Part shown: in pieces, positions 52,880 through 61,608 of the stretch
Numbering within the stretch: the stretch's first letter is position 1
Layout: each line of letters starts with the position of its first letter
Assembly: GCA_944388965.1 (NCBI GenBank)
Contig: CALXKL010000005.1
Coordinates: 1 to 64,000, forward strand
From: an uncultured Spirochaetales bacterium
GTDB lineage: Bacteria > Spirochaetota > Spirochaetia > Sphaerochaetales > Sphaerochaetaceae
Direction: 5' to 3'
DNA: 64,000 nucleotides
The notes under the pieces: generated by a model
Databases searched by the model: none
What the model was told of the DNA's origin: nothing
Seen by the model: only the letters and a program-made list of their open reading frames with translations
Position numbers and translations under genes: made by a program

Positions 52880-53419
52880 TCAGGCGCTGCGGCTACGCCT
52901 CACACAGTAGCAGATGTGGACCATGTCCATGCCGTGGTAGTGCTTGACGATCCGGCAGCGCGGCTCCATGCCGAGCCTGATGGCGACAGCCTGGCTGGCG
53001 AAGTTGTTCTCCCGTATTATGCTCCACACCTCGTCCATGTGCAGACAGTCGAATGCATAGTCGCGGATGGCCGACGCCGCCTCGCTCGCGTATCCCCTGT
53101 GCCAGAACTCCTTCTTCAGCAGATACCCGATCTCCGGTACTATCGTGCCGTTCACGTTCTGGTATGTCAGGCCGCACTGTCCGATGAAGGTCCCGTCATC
53201 CTTCAGGTCTACGGCAAGCAGACCGAGGCCGTCCTCCTTCTCGTAGCGCACCATCTGCCTCTCCAGCCACTGCGTGACCTCGTCTTCGCTGAAAGCATGC
53301 TCGTAGGCGTACATGACGTTCTCATCCTGGAGCATAGAGGCCAGGTTCTTCCAGTCGTCGGTGGTCAGACGTCTCAGTCTCAGCCTCTGTGTACAGATGT
53401 CCTCTTCGAAAGCCTTCAT
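52880..53419 (-). CDS. GNAT N-acetyltransferase, RimJ/RimL-like
   Basis: A 179-residue acetyltransferase: TQRLRLRRLTTDDW at the start, GQCGLTYQNVNGT, then EIGYLLKKEFWHRGYASEAA (CoA loop R/Q-G-x-G/A) and NFASQAVAIRLGM. The RimJ/L subgroup acetylates protein N-termini or small molecules. ATG 53419 lies 9 bases after TATGCT; no ribosome site. Confidence 0.85.
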   Translation of the reverse strand: MKAFEEDICTQRLRLRRLTTDDWKNLASMLQDENVMYAYEHAFSEDEVTQWLERQMVRYEKEDGLGLLAVDLKDDGTFIGQCGLTYQNVNGTIVPEIGYLLKKEFWHRGYASEAASAIRDYAFDCLHMDEVWSIIRENNFASQAVAIRLGMEPRCRIVKHYHGMDMVHICYCVRRSRSA

Positions 53420-53439
53420 GTCAAGGACAGCATAACATG

Positions 53440-53466
53440 AAAAGACGGCAGGTGGTGCCTGCCGTC
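53440..53466 (-). terminator. Rho-independent terminator after argG
   Basis: On the minus strand GACGGCAGG and CCTGCCGTC pair across CACCA (53466-53444), then TTTT. Confidence 0.85.
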
Positions 53467-53487
53467 CGATGCAATCGACGTTTTTTC

Positions 53488-54726
53488 TCAGCCCAGGCTC
53501 TTCGCCTTCGCCTCGCGTTCGGCGTTCGCCATGAGCCTGATGGCGTTGATGTTGATGAAGCCCTTGCAGTCGAGCGGGTGGTATCCCCCGGCCTTGTCCA
53601 TCGAGCCCAGGTCCTCGTTGTAGAGCGACAGGGGGCTGGTGATGCCGGCGTTGATGACGTTGCCCTTGTACAGGGCGACCGTCGCCTTGCCCGTGACGTA
53701 CTTCTGGCTCTCGTCGAACAGGGCCGTGAGCATGTCGAACTCGGGTGCACCCCAGTAGCCGTTGTAGATGAGCTCCGCGTATTTCGGGCTGAGCATGTCG
53801 CGAAGGTGCATGGCCTCCTTGTCCATGCACAGGCCCTCGAGGTTGTGATGTGCCTTCCACAGGATCTCGCAGCCCGGGGTCTCGTAGACGCCGCGGCTCT
53901 TGATGCCGATGAAGCGGTTCTCCACCATGTCCACGCGTCCGATTCCGTTGTCATGGCCCATCCTGTTGAGGTACATGATCATCTCGAGCGGGTCGCTGAC
54001 GCTCTCGCCCGTGCCGAGGTTCTTAACGCACACCGGGACGCCTGCTTCGAACTCGATCTCCAGCAATGTCTCCTCTTCAGGTGCCGCCTTCGGGGATACG
54101 GTGATGGAATAGACGTCCTCGGGGCATCTCTTCGAGGGGTCCTCAAGGATGCCGGCCTCGTGCGAAATGTGGATCAGGTTCTCATCCTCGCTGTAGGGCT
54201 TCTTCAGACTCGCCTTGACGGGGATGCCGTACTTCTCGGCGTAGGCCAGCATGTCGCTGCGGCCCTCGAACTGGGAGAGCCACTCGGCGTCCTTCCACGG
54301 GGAGATGATCTTCACGTCGCTCATGTTCATGTAGTAGCCGAACTCGAAGCGGACCTGGTCGTTCCCCTTGCCCGTGGCTCCATGCGCCACGTACTTCGTG
54401 CCTTCCTTCTTCGCGATCTCTATGTGGCGCTTGGCGATGATGGGGCGGGCGAGGCTGGTGCCGAGCATGTATGTGCCCTCGTAGATGGTGTTGGCCTTGA
54501 GCGCCGGGAATATGTAGTCCGTCACCAGCGGCTTCTTCAGGTCCTCGATGTAGACCTTGCTGGCACCTGTGGCATAGGCCTTCTCCTCAATCGCCTTGAA
54601 GTCCTCGTCCTGTCCGACGTCCGCCACGTATGCGATGACGTCGAAGCCCTTGTTGCTCAGCCACTTCAGGATGACGGAGGTGTCGAGTCCTCCGGAGTAT
54701 GCAAGAATGATCTTCTCTTTTGACAT
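53488..54726 (-). CDS. argG: argininosuccinate synthase
   Basis: A 412-residue enzyme joining citrulline and aspartate with [20 protein letters not shown] is the ATP-binding PP-loop; [24 protein letters not shown]-like [13 protein letters not shown] and [14 protein letters not shown] are family segments. ATG 54726 follows GAGAGG by 9 bases. Palindromes upstream overlap its -10 and suggest arginine-dependent repression. Confidence 0.95.
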   Translation of the reverse strand: MSKEKIILAYSGGLDTSVILKWLSNKGFDVIAYVADVGQDEDFKAIEEKAYATGASKVYIEDLKKPLVTDYIFPALKANTIYEGTYMLGTSLARPIIAKRHIEIAKKEGTKYVAHGATGKGNDQVRFEFGYYMNMSDVKIISPWKDAEWLSQFEGRSDMLAYAEKYGIPVKASLKKPYSEDENLIHISHEAGILEDPSKRCPEDVYSITVSPKAAPEEETLLEIEFEAGVPVCVKNLGTGESVSDPLEMIMYLNRMGHDNGIGRVDMVENRFIGIKSRGVYETPGCEILWKAHHNLEGLCMDKEAMHLRDMLSPKYAELIYNGYWGAPEFDMLTALFDESQKYVTGKATVALYKGNVINAGITSPLSLYNEDLGSMDKAGGYHPLDCKGFININAIRLMANAEREAKAKSLG

Positions 54727-54771
54727 TGCAATCGACCTCTCAATCGTTTTTTTATTCAGGATATTCATGGA

Positions 54772-54834
54772 TTATGCATAAAACGGGAGAATATGCAAGA
54801 GATTTTTAAATATTTATGCATGAATCATGAATAA
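54772..54834. promoter_or_regulatory. palindromic operators upstream of argG
   Basis: TTATGCATAA (54772-54781) is a perfect palindrome and overlaps the minus-strand -10 (CATAAT; -35 TTGCAT 16 bases before). A 21-base site (54814-54834) has half-sites TTATGCATGA and TCATGAATAA around a central A, with 9 of 10 pairs matching. Related ATTCATG/TTATGCAT words occur between. They resemble ARG boxes in AT content and TGAAT words. Confidence 0.5.
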
Positions 54835-54850
54835 GTGTCAGACCACAATG

Positions 54851-54879
54851 TTGCAAATCGCAATCTAATGGTATAGCTT
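54851..54879 (+). promoter_or_regulatory. promoter TTGCAA-17-TAGCTT
   Basis: TTGCAA (54851-54856) and TAGCTT (54874-54879) at 17 bases; the -10 ends 8 bases before ATG 54888. Confidence 0.45.
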
Positions 54880-54887
54880 ATCCGACT

Positions 54888-55661
54888 ATGAAAGGATTCT
54901 TCATCAAAAAGGCGTTCTTCGACGGTTGGGACAACCTTATCGGCATGGTGCTGCTGAACGTGGGCTATCTGCTTCTCCTCTTCCTCGGAATATATTCGTT
55001 CGCCCTCACGCAGTACGGGCCTCTGGTCTTCTTCCCGGCACTCGTCGCGCTGCTTTTCGTCATCGCCGTCTACAGCGGGGCGGTGAGCAACGTCACGAAC
55101 AGCTGGTCCGCATACAGGCATGATGCCTGGAGCGACTTCAAGAGCGGCTTCGCCCGCTATTTCCGCCACTCTCTGCTGATGTTCCTGCTGTATGTCGTCA
55201 TCGCCGCGCTCGTCACGTTCGTGATTCCGTTCTACATGGGCGCCTTCGCGATCGTCGGTACTGTGATCAGCATAGTCCTGATCTGGCTTGTGATCTTCTT
55301 CATCCTGGCCCTGCCGTACTATTTCGCCCTCTCTTCGTATCTTCCCGGGGACAGACCGCTCAAGACGCTCAGGAAGTGCTTCATAATAGCAGGCGACAAC
55401 ATGGGCTTCACCATCTTCTTCCTGCTGTACAACATCGTATGTCTGGCCCTGACCGTATTCACGATGGGTCTTGTGCCCGGCATCGCCGGAATGAATCTCG
55501 CAAGCCATGATGCCGTCAGGCTCCTGATGCTGAAGTACGACTATCTGGAGGAGCATCCGGATGCCGACAGGCGCCATCTGCCCTGGGCGGACATCCTGTA
55601 CGACGAGGAGGAGAAGGTCGGCCCGAGGTCGTTCAAGAGCATGATCTTCCCTTGGAAGTAG
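54888..55661 (+). CDS. polytopic membrane protein, YesL/DUF624-like
   Basis: A 257-residue protein with about six membrane segments (IGMVLLNVGYLLLLFLGIYS; FLLYVVIAALVTFVIPFYMG; VLIWLVIFFILALPYYFALS). N-terminus FFIKKAFFDGWDNLIGMVLL resembles DUF624 proteins; function unknown. No ribosome site. Followed 5 bases later by the CYTH gene, so both share one transcript. Confidence 0.55.
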   Translation: MKGFFIKKAFFDGWDNLIGMVLLNVGYLLLLFLGIYSFALTQYGPLVFFPALVALLFVIAVYSGAVSNVTNSWSAYRHDAWSDFKSGFARYFRHSLLMFLLYVVIAALVTFVIPFYMGAFAIVGTVISIVLIWLVIFFILALPYYFALSSYLPGDRPLKTLRKCFIIAGDNMGFTIFFLLYNIVCLALTVFTMGLVPGIAGMNLASHDAVRLLMLKYDYLEEHPDADRRHLPWADILYDEEEKVGPRSFKSMIFPWK

Positions 55662-55665
55662 CCTC

Positions 55666-56208
55666 ATGTCATACGAGATAGAGATAAAGGCGCATGCCTG
55701 CCGGGCTCTCAAGGAGAGAATCGACGCCTATGTGGGGACTGTGGGCGAGGATGTCGTCAAGAGCGACACGTATTACGCATTCGCGCATGACGAGGTCCCG
55801 CGTTTCAGGCTGCGTCTAGAGAACGGAGGCATCCTCGTCAGCGCGAAGCGCAACCGTAGACAGGACGGTCTGGAGTGCAACCAGGAGCTCGAGTTCCGCC
55901 ATGATGACGCCTCAGACATGGAGGTGATGCATCAGATGGCAATGCTTCTCGGCTACGAGGTCTTCATCCACAAGCACAAGCAGGGCTGGTCCTGGATGAA
56001 GGGGCGCGTCCACATCGAGCTGCTCGACGTGCTGCATCTGGGCTGGTTCCTGGAGATGGAGATCATCAGCAACCTGGATGGATTCGAGGCCAACAGGCCG
56101 CTTTATGACGAGCTGTACGGGATACTCCACGACCTTGGACTTGAAGACGGCGATGTGGAGAGGCGCAGCTATCAGGAGATGCTCAGGCCGTTCGAACCAA
56201 GGTCATGA
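55666..56208 (+). CDS. CYTH-domain protein (class IV adenylate cyclase / triphosphatase family)
   Basis: A 180-residue protein with the defining EIEIK (residues 4-8, ExExK), RFRLRLENGG, VSAKRNRR and QELEF, which build the CYTH tunnel that binds triphosphates and metal. Members make cAMP or hydrolyse thiamine triphosphate or tripolyphosphate; which is not visible. The last bases converge with the HlyIII-like gene. Confidence 0.8.
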   Translation: MSYEIEIKAHACRALKERIDAYVGTVGEDVVKSDTYYAFAHDEVPRFRLRLENGGILVSAKRNRRQDGLECNQELEFRHDDASDMEVMHQMAMLLGYEVFIHKHKQGWSWMKGRVHIELLDVLHLGWFLEMEIISNLDGFEANRPLYDELYGILHDLGLEDGDVERRSYQEMLRPFEPRS

Positions 56209-56210
56209 GA

Positions 56211-56993
56211 TCATTGATGCACGGCGACCATCTGGAAGAAGGCGATGACCGTGACCAGATGGAAGAGGCCGATCGTCCTGCCGGCGCGTACGATGCGTGA
56301 GCCGCTGGTCGGGACCAGTGCCGGCACGAGTCCGCTCACCACGCCAAGGACGACGACCGTGACGCCGTATGCATCCGGCTCCATGAAGGCGAGAGAGGCA
56401 AGATAGGCCAGACAATGTGCCAGGGAGGCGGCCCTGAAGCCGCCACGTGTGGACAGGGACGTGAAGAAGACCGATAGGGCTGCGATGAAGAGCTGGACGG
56501 GGAAGGTGAGCATGGACGATCTGCCACAGACAAGGCACATCGAGTCCGTGATGAGCATGACGGACAGCGACAGCAGCCCCATTCGCACCATTGACAGGAC
56601 CTTGACGGTTCTTGCATGGCTTTCGTCGAAAAGATGGTAGACGGCCGAGGTCGAGAAGAAGACGAAGAACGAGACGTATGTCAGAAGCACGCATGCGAAC
56701 GTCCCTTCGGACAGCGTCACGAACCGGGCGCTGGAGACGATCAGCAGATTGAGCGTGACGAGCGATGCAATCATGTCCACCACCGCATCGAATACGCTGA
56801 CAGGGTGGCGTCCCCCGGCCGGGCGTGCCGGCCTGGATGCCTTGTCGAAGCGTTCGCTGTCGTAGTCGAACGAGAAGCGTGTGCCGTTCTTCAGCCTTGC
56901 ATCGAAGCGCAGCAGGGATATCTCGTCCTGATGTTCCATTATCTGGTCGACACGCTGTGAAAAGTCGTCGAACAACTGTCTCCTGTCCATCAT
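56211..56993 (-). CDS. hemolysin III / PAQR-like membrane protein
   Basis: A 260-residue protein with a cytoplasmic N-terminal part and seven hydrophobic segments after residue 70. STSAVYHLFDE near residue 115 matches the SAxxHL motif of HlyIII/PAQR, and HLVTVIAFFQMVAVHQ the end with two His. Members bind zinc and may be lipid hydrolases. Start ATG 56993 or 56990; it follows the acyltransferase stop. Confidence 0.6.
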   Translation of the reverse strand: MMDRRQLFDDFSQRVDQIMEHQDEISLLRFDARLKNGTRFSFDYDSERFDKASRPARPAGGRHPVSVFDAVVDMIASLVTLNLLIVSSARFVTLSEGTFACVLLTYVSFFVFFSTSAVYHLFDESHARTVKVLSMVRMGLLSLSVMLITDSMCLVCGRSSMLTFPVQLFIAALSVFFTSLSTRGGFRAASLAHCLAYLASLAFMEPDAYGVTVVVLGVVSGLVPALVPTSGSRIVRAGRTIGLFHLVTVIAFFQMVAVHQ

Positions 56994-57665
56994 TCAGCTC
57001 CAGAACTTGTCGTTTCTTATGTCTTCTATGAGGAATGATACCTCATCCTTGATCCTGTCAGTTATCATCTGTTCGGCCTTCGCCCTGTCGCTTCTGGCCA
57101 TCTCCATCTCTTCGGGGAACGTCATGGCCCGTCCGATGTTCGCATAGTAGTTCCTGGAGACGACCTTCATCGAGTGGCCGACGAAGGTTCCGCTCTTCGT
57201 CCTCATGCGCCGCATCGGGGCGATCAGCCCGATGGGTATGACGGGGCATCCGCTGTCCAGATATATCCTGGCGGCACCCTTGTGGAACTCCATCAGCTCG
57301 CGACCGGTGTTCAGCCTGCCTTCGGGGAATATGTATATGCTGTCTCCCTGGCCGAGGTATTCCACGGCCCTGTTCACCACCTGAGCACGGTTCTCCTTCG
57401 TGTTGGCAGGTATCTGCTGGGTCCATCTGAGGTAATGCTTCAGCAGCCTCACGTCGAATCCGGGACCTATGACCATGTGCAGCGGGTCCTTCATAAGCGT
57501 GGTGACGAAGTGTGCATCCGAGGAGGAGAAATGGTTCGAGACGAATATCTTGGGTCCTACAGGAAGCTCCGCCTCATTCCATGTGCAGAAGTCGAAGCGC
57601 AGCGAAAGGAACAGCCTCACGCCGAGTCTGTAGACGCCATGGAGGAATGCAGGCAGGGCTTTCAC
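56994..57665 (-). CDS. 1-acyl-glycerol-3-phosphate acyltransferase family protein
   Basis: A 223-residue acyltransferase (GTG 57665, VKALPAFLHGVYRLG). Motif I FVSNHFSSSDAHF (usually NHxxxxD), motif III IYIFPEGRLNTG. Lysophosphatidic acid to phosphatidic acid is the family reaction, feeding CdsA. Open frame goes upstream but into the divergent parvulin. TGC-TAGAGT ends 7 bases before GTG; no ribosome site. Confidence 0.82.
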   Translation of the reverse strand: MKALPAFLHGVYRLGVRLFLSLRFDFCTWNEAELPVGPKIFVSNHFSSSDAHFVTTLMKDPLHMVIGPGFDVRLLKHYLRWTQQIPANTKENRAQVVNRAVEYLGQGDSIYIFPEGRLNTGRELMEFHKGAARIYLDSGCPVIPIGLIAPMRRMRTKSGTFVGHSMKVVSRNYYANIGRAMTFPEEMEMARSDRAKAEQMITDRIKDEVSFLIEDIRNDKFWS

Positions 57666-57672
57666 GAGGTAG

Positions 57673-57715
57673 ACTCTAGCATCAAGTTGCCCTGGAATGC
57701 AAATCGGAATATAGT
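57673..57715. promoter_or_regulatory. divergent -10 elements, acyltransferase and parvulin
   Basis: Minus: TGC-TAGAGT (57678-57673). Plus: TATAGT (57710-57715). Each ends 7 bases before its start codon. Confidence 0.5.
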
Positions 57716-57722
57716 TCAGGAC

Positions 57723-58001
57723 ATGCAGGTCAGAGCAAGCCACATACTGGTCAGGGACAAGGCCCTGGCCGACAGGATATACGAAGAGCTGAAGAAGGGC
57801 GCCTCCTTTGCGGACATGGCGCGTCGCTACTCCACATGTCCCAGCAGAAGCAAGGGCGGGGATCTGGGCTTCTTCGGCGAAGGACAGATGGTCAGGGAGT
57901 TCGAGAGGGAGGCCTTCCGCCTGCCATATGGCTCCATAAGCCGCCCCGTGCACACGAAGTTCGGCTGGCACATCATAAAGAAGACCGGGACGAAGACATG
58001 A
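57723..58001 (+). CDS. parvulin-type peptidyl-prolyl isomerase
   Basis: A 92-residue single-domain Ppi[54 protein letters not shown] and THFGWHIIK-like [12 protein letters not shown]. No signal peptide, so cytoplasmic folding catalyst. ATG 57723 follows TATAGT by 7 bases. Couples to rnhA by ATGA overlap. Confidence 0.9.
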   Translation: MQVRASHILVRDKALADRIYEELKKGASFADMARRYSTCPSRSKGGDLGFFGEGQMVREFEREAFRLPYGSISRPVHTKFGWHIIKKTGTKT

Positions 58002-58435
58002 GCGTGGTCGACATATACACCGACGGTGCCTGCTCCGGGAATCCCGGGCCGGGCGGCTGGGCGGCAATCCTGAAGAGCGGGGATGTCGAGAAGGAGATCA
58101 GCGGTGGCGAGGAGCTGACCACCAACAACCGCATGGAGCTTACGGCCGCGATCGAGGCCCTTGCCGCGCTCCGTCGTCCATGCGAGGTCAATCTGTACTC
58201 GGACAGCCGCTATCTGGTGGACTCGATGACGAAGGGCTGGGTGTACTCATGGCAGAAGAGGAACTGGGTCAAGCAGGGCAAGGCTGTGCCGAACACAGAC
58301 CTGTGGCTGCGTCTTCTCGATCTGATCAGAGTCCACAAGGTCCGCTTCATATGGGTCAAGGGCCATGCGTCCAATCCATACAACAACCGCTGCGACGAGA
58401 TGGCCGTGGCCCAGTGGCGTAGATTCAAGGATTAG
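57998..58435 (+). CDS. rnhA: ribonuclease HI
   Basis: A 145-residue RNase [41 protein letters not shown] and [17 protein letters not shown] give the four acidic catalytic residues and the conserved His. It removes RNA from RNA-DNA hybrids. Overlaps the convergent TPR lipoprotein gene by 11 bases. Confidence 0.95.
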   Translation: MSVVDIYTDGACSGNPGPGGWAAILKSGDVEKEISGGEELTTNNRMELTAAIEALAALRRPCEVNLYSDSRYLVDSMTKGWVYSWQKRNWVKQGKAVPNTDLWLRLLDLIRVHKVRFIWVKGHASNPYNNRCDEMAVAQWRRFKD

Positions 58436-59138
58436 TCAGGAACGACAGGACGCCCTGCAATGTCTTGTCGGGCAGAGTGACCGAATCCGGCCAGGTCTGC
58501 ACTCCCGTGCCGTCAGCAAGGACGTATGAGGTTTGTCCGTACTCATCTCCATATGGCATCCTCACGTCGCTTCCATACAGCCAGTGCCTTACGACCGGCT
58601 GTTCGCTCAGCGGCTTTCCTATCGATGCGAAATAGTCGTCGTGGAGTGCAAGGATCGAAATGGCCTGTGCGTTGTCGCTGTCGTATGTCAGGACCTGGTG
58701 CGCATAGGCAACGGCCTCTTCGTCCATGAAATGTCTTTGGGCGTATGTGGCCAGGGCGAGGGATGCATCCGTGTCAGCCGGATCGAACGACAGCACGCCC
58801 TCCAGCTGTGCGATGTATGACCTGTGGCGTCCGCTTTCGTATAGGATGCTCGCCTTCAGATAGTGGAAGCGAAGCGATGTCGGCTCCAGGGCAAGGGCTT
58901 CGTCGATCACGTCGATGGCCTCGTCGAACCTTTTGTCGCTTGCGAGCATGTACGCATAGTTGTACAGGACGCGGCGGTCCTGCGGAAAGCGTCTGTAGGC
59001 CTCCTGTGTCGACAGGAACGTCTCCTCCCTGGTCGGCTTGACCGAGAGCAGGGAGGTGATGACGCGCTCGTCACGGCTCGTCGAGCAGGAGACGAGCACA
59101 AGGACCACAAGAAGGCTAAGGAAGAACGGTCTTCTCAA
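58425..59138 (-). CDS. TPR-repeat lipoprotein
   Basis: A 237-residue lipoprotein. TTG 59138 begins [18 protein letters not shown], with LVSC lipobox; the longer frame overlaps the pyrimidine gene. Mature part has tetratricopeptide-like helices ([40 protein letters not shown]). The last 60 residues are Gly/Asp-rich ([17 protein letters not shown]). Likely envelope scaffold; function unknown. Starts within the end of the uracil phosphoribosyltransferase gene. Confidence 0.75.
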   Translation of the reverse strand: MRRPFFLSLLVVLVLVSCSTSRDERVITSLLSVKPTREETFLSTQEAYRRFPQDRRVLYNYAYMLASDKRFDEAIDVIDEALALEPTSLRFHYLKASILYESGRHRSYIAQLEGVLSFDPADTDASLALATYAQRHFMDEEAVAYAHQVLTYDSDNAQAISILALHDDYFASIGKPLSEQPVVRHWLYGSDVRMPYGDEYGQTSYVLADGTGVQTWPDSVTLPDKTLQGVLSFLTNP

Positions 59139-60144
59139 TTTCCCTGACCTGGTTCCTGTAGAGGTTGACGATGTTCTGGCCGTAGTCTGCAATCAGCTGG
59201 ATGATGTTCCTCGGCTGGTCGGTGTCGACGCCGTTGAGCCTGTCTCCTGCGTCTCCGAGACCTGGCAGGATATATGCCTTCCTGTTGAGCACCGGGTCCA
59301 TCCACAGCGTGTAGATCTCGGCGTTGGGAAGCGCGCGGGCGACCCTGAGGGAGCCCTTGAGGGCGCTGATCACGTTGATGAACTTGATGCTGCGCGGTCT
59401 TACGCCTTCGCTTTCGAGGTGCTTGACTATCGTCACGAGGCTTCCTCCAGTCGCGTTCATCGGGTCGGCGAACACCAGGTCCTTCCCTTCAAGGTCCTCC
59501 ATGCGGAAGAACGACTTGTCAAGGTCCAGGACGTAGCGCATCTGGTCCTCTGTGCAGCTTTCGTCCCTTTTTATCCTGAAGAGCGCGAACGGGGTTATGT
59601 ATCCGTCGGAGGAATAGTCCTGGATCTCCTTGCTCATGATCATTGAGGGAAGGAGCGCCCCGCGCAGCATGACGCACATCACGCTGTCGTGTATGAGCGA
59701 GTCGATGTCCGGGATCCTGTGCACAGCGTAGTTCTGGCAGGGGTCGCCTACAGGGGTCATCTGTATGATCGACCTCTTGGTCGTCATGGCCTTGTCTGCG
59801 TATACGTGGACGAACAGCAGCTCGTATGCCCTCTGGATGTAGTACAGAAACTCCTCGTGGCTGGTGGCGGGGTTGCGCAGTCTTGCGATCAGGCGGCTGG
59901 CCTCGGCATGCTGTTCACGAGGCGTCTCGAACGAGTATACGTGGATCTGGTTCTCCAGACAGGTGATCTCCTCAAGCGTCGTTCCGATCCTGCTGGACAG
60001 CATGACCATCCTGTCGGTGTCCTGGTCGGCGCAGGAACGCATATATTCTTCATAGAGGTCGGATACGGTCTTGAGCGACTTCATATCGCGTTCGCTGAGG
60101 TATCCGTCGAGGTCGTGTGCATGTAATGTGATGGTGTTGCTCAT
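59116..60144 (-). CDS. uracil phosphoribosyltransferase with N-terminal extension
   Basis: A 342-residue protein. The C-terminal 215 residues are UPRT: LVFADPMNATGGSLVTIVKH binds PRPP, and LPGLGDAGDRLNG is the uracil loop. About 130 N-terminal residues (MSNTITLHAHDLDGYLSERD) are helical and not in the usual 210-residue enzyme. It salvages uracil to UMP. ATG 60144 follows TATGAT by 7 bases; no ribosome site. Confidence 0.85.
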   Translation of the reverse strand: MSNTITLHAHDLDGYLSERDMKSLKTVSDLYEEYMRSCADQDTDRMVMLSSRIGTTLEEITCLENQIHVYSFETPREQHAEASRLIARLRNPATSHEEFLYYIQRAYELLFVHVYADKAMTTKRSIIQMTPVGDPCQNYAVHRIPDIDSLIHDSVMCVMLRGALLPSMIMSKEIQDYSSDGYITPFALFRIKRDESCTEDQMRYVLDLDKSFFRMEDLEGKDLVFADPMNATGGSLVTIVKHLESEGVRPRSIKFINVISALKGSLRVARALPNAEIYTLWMDPVLNRKAYILPGLGDAGDRLNGVDTDQPRNIIQLIADYGQNIVNLYRNQVREIEKTVLP

Positions 60145-60294
60145 GGATACAATCATAACCCGAGTGCGCACGAGTGTGAATAACGTCATGAATGCGCGAT
60201 GCAGCCGGCGACCGGCCTTCCGGTTGACCGCATCCAGCAACGCCCCGCATAATGCCACAGATCATCCATCGGCCGATGTTCAAAGGAGGAAGGA

Positions 60295-60756
60295 ATGGAG
60301 ATACATGAAGTGCAGAATCGGACAGATTGTCTGGTCAAGGAGCTGCTGTCCGTCTGAGAGTCGTCGGTCAGGGCGACGCACCGTTTCCTGGACGAGTCGG
60401 AGATCCTCGGCATCAGGGAATACGTCCCACAGGCCCTGGCCTGTGTGGAGCATCTTGTCGTCGCCAGGGACGAAGAAGGTGCGCCAATTGCCTTCATGGG
60501 TGTCCAGGACGGCTGTCTCGAGATGCTCTTCGTGCATGACGGGTGGCGTGGCAGAGGCATCGGCTCGGGACTTCTGGAGAAGGCCGTCATGGAGTACGGT
60601 GTCGACAATCTCGCGGTCAACGAGCAGAATCCGCAGGCGATAGGGTTCTACGAGCACATGGGCTTCGTTGTCGTCGCTCGCAGCGACGTGGACGCCCAGG
60701 GCGGTCCGTATCCTGTCCTCTACATGCGCCTTCGACGTCACACCCGTCTTCCTTGA
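60295..60756 (+). pseudogene. GNAT acetyltransferase interrupted by an in-frame TGA
   Basis: AAAGGAGGAAGG precedes ATG 60295. The frame reads MEIHEVQNRTDCLVKELLSV, then TGA at 60355-60357, then ESSVRATHRFLDESEILGIR and on to 60756 without a break (LFVHDGWRGRGIGSGLLEKA). The family has Trp at the TGA (VWESSVRATH), so TGG to TGA is the only change needed. Everything else of the acetyl-CoA fold is intact. It could be a fresh pseudogene, a sequencing error, or read-through; reinitiation near 60445 would give only the C-terminal part. Confidence 0.75.
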
Positions 60757-60789
60757 CACACGTCCTTCCTATCGAAGGCCGATTTCGTG

Positions 60790-60795
60790 TAGAAT
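60790..60795 (+). promoter_or_regulatory. -10 box TAGAAT before adk
   Basis: TAGAAT lies 34 bases before the adk start with AGGAGAG in between. TTGACA at 60753 is too far (31 bases) to be its -35. Confidence 0.35.
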
Positions 60796-60829
60796 CACTG
60801 CTGTTGAATCTTATCTAGGAGAGAAGCAT

Positions 60830-61456
60830 ATGAGACTTGTCTTTCTCGGCCCTCCAGGGGCCGGCAAGGGAACGATCGCCGCGAAGGCGAAGGATGTATA
60901 CGGCATCCCCCACATCTCCACGGGAGACCTGTTCAGGGAGAACATCAAGAACGAGACCGGGCTTGGAGTGCGTGTCAAGTCGATTCTCGCTGCAGGCGAT
61001 CTCGTTCCTGACGAGGTCACCATCGCGATGGTCGACCAGAGGCTGAAGGAGGATGATGCGCAGGGCGGATTCATCCTCGACGGATTCCCCCGCACAATCG
61101 CACAGGCCGACGCGCTTGCATCCATGACAGACCTCGACAGGGTCGTCAACTTCGTCCTTGACAAGGAGGCGATCGTACGCCGCCTTTCCGGAAGAAGGGT
61201 ATGCAAGAGCACCGGAAGAACCTACCACATTCTCTACAACCCGCCCAAGGTCGAAGGCATCGACGACGAGACCGGAGAGCCCCTGATCCAGAGGGACGAC
61301 GACAAGGAGGAGGCGATCCGCAACCGCCTCGAGGTCTACGAGGCCTCCACGGCCCCCCTGATCGCCTACTACAGGGATAGGGGACTGCTGGTCGACATCG
61401 ACGCATCCCTTTCTCCTGACGAGGTGCTCAAGGCGATGGTGGATGCATTGAAGTGA
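60830..61456 (+). CDS. adk: adenylate kinase
   Basis: A 208-residue enzyme balancing ATP, ADP and AMP. FLGPPGAGKGT (P-loop), HISTGDLFRENI (AMP site), LDGFPRTIAQADAL and a lid GRTYHILYNPPKVEGIDDET. The lid has no four-Cys zinc set. AGGAG 8 bases before ATG. Confidence 0.95.
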   Translation: MRLVFLGPPGAGKGTIAAKAKDVYGIPHISTGDLFRENIKNETGLGVRVKSILAAGDLVPDEVTIAMVDQRLKEDDAQGGFILDGFPRTIAQADALASMTDLDRVVNFVLDKEAIVRRLSGRRVCKSTGRTYHILYNPPKVEGIDDETGEPLIQRDDDKEEAIRNRLEVYEASTAPLIAYYRDRGLLVDIDASLSPDEVLKAMVDALK

Positions 61457-61481
61457 TCTGATCCGATCCATTTCGTCACAG

Positions 61482-61516
61482 ACGGTCCGTCTTGCCAGAC
61501 GGGCCGTTTCTCTTCT
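61482..61516 (+). terminator. terminator after adk
   Basis: ACGGTCCGTCT (61482-61492) pairs with AGACGGGCCGT (61497-61507), one wobble, then TTCTCTTCTC. Confidence 0.75.
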
Positions 61517-61608
61517 CATGGCGGAAAGAGAGAAGATGTTGTCACCCACAGGACAGCCGGATGGACAAGGAGTGTTGTAGAATCCAGGTTGATGGAGGTC
61601 AAACGTTC

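Noticed and set aside
60753-60758. TTGACA as -35 box of adk
   Set aside because: 31 bases from the TAGAAT box, too far; it lies inside the end of the acetyltransferase frame.
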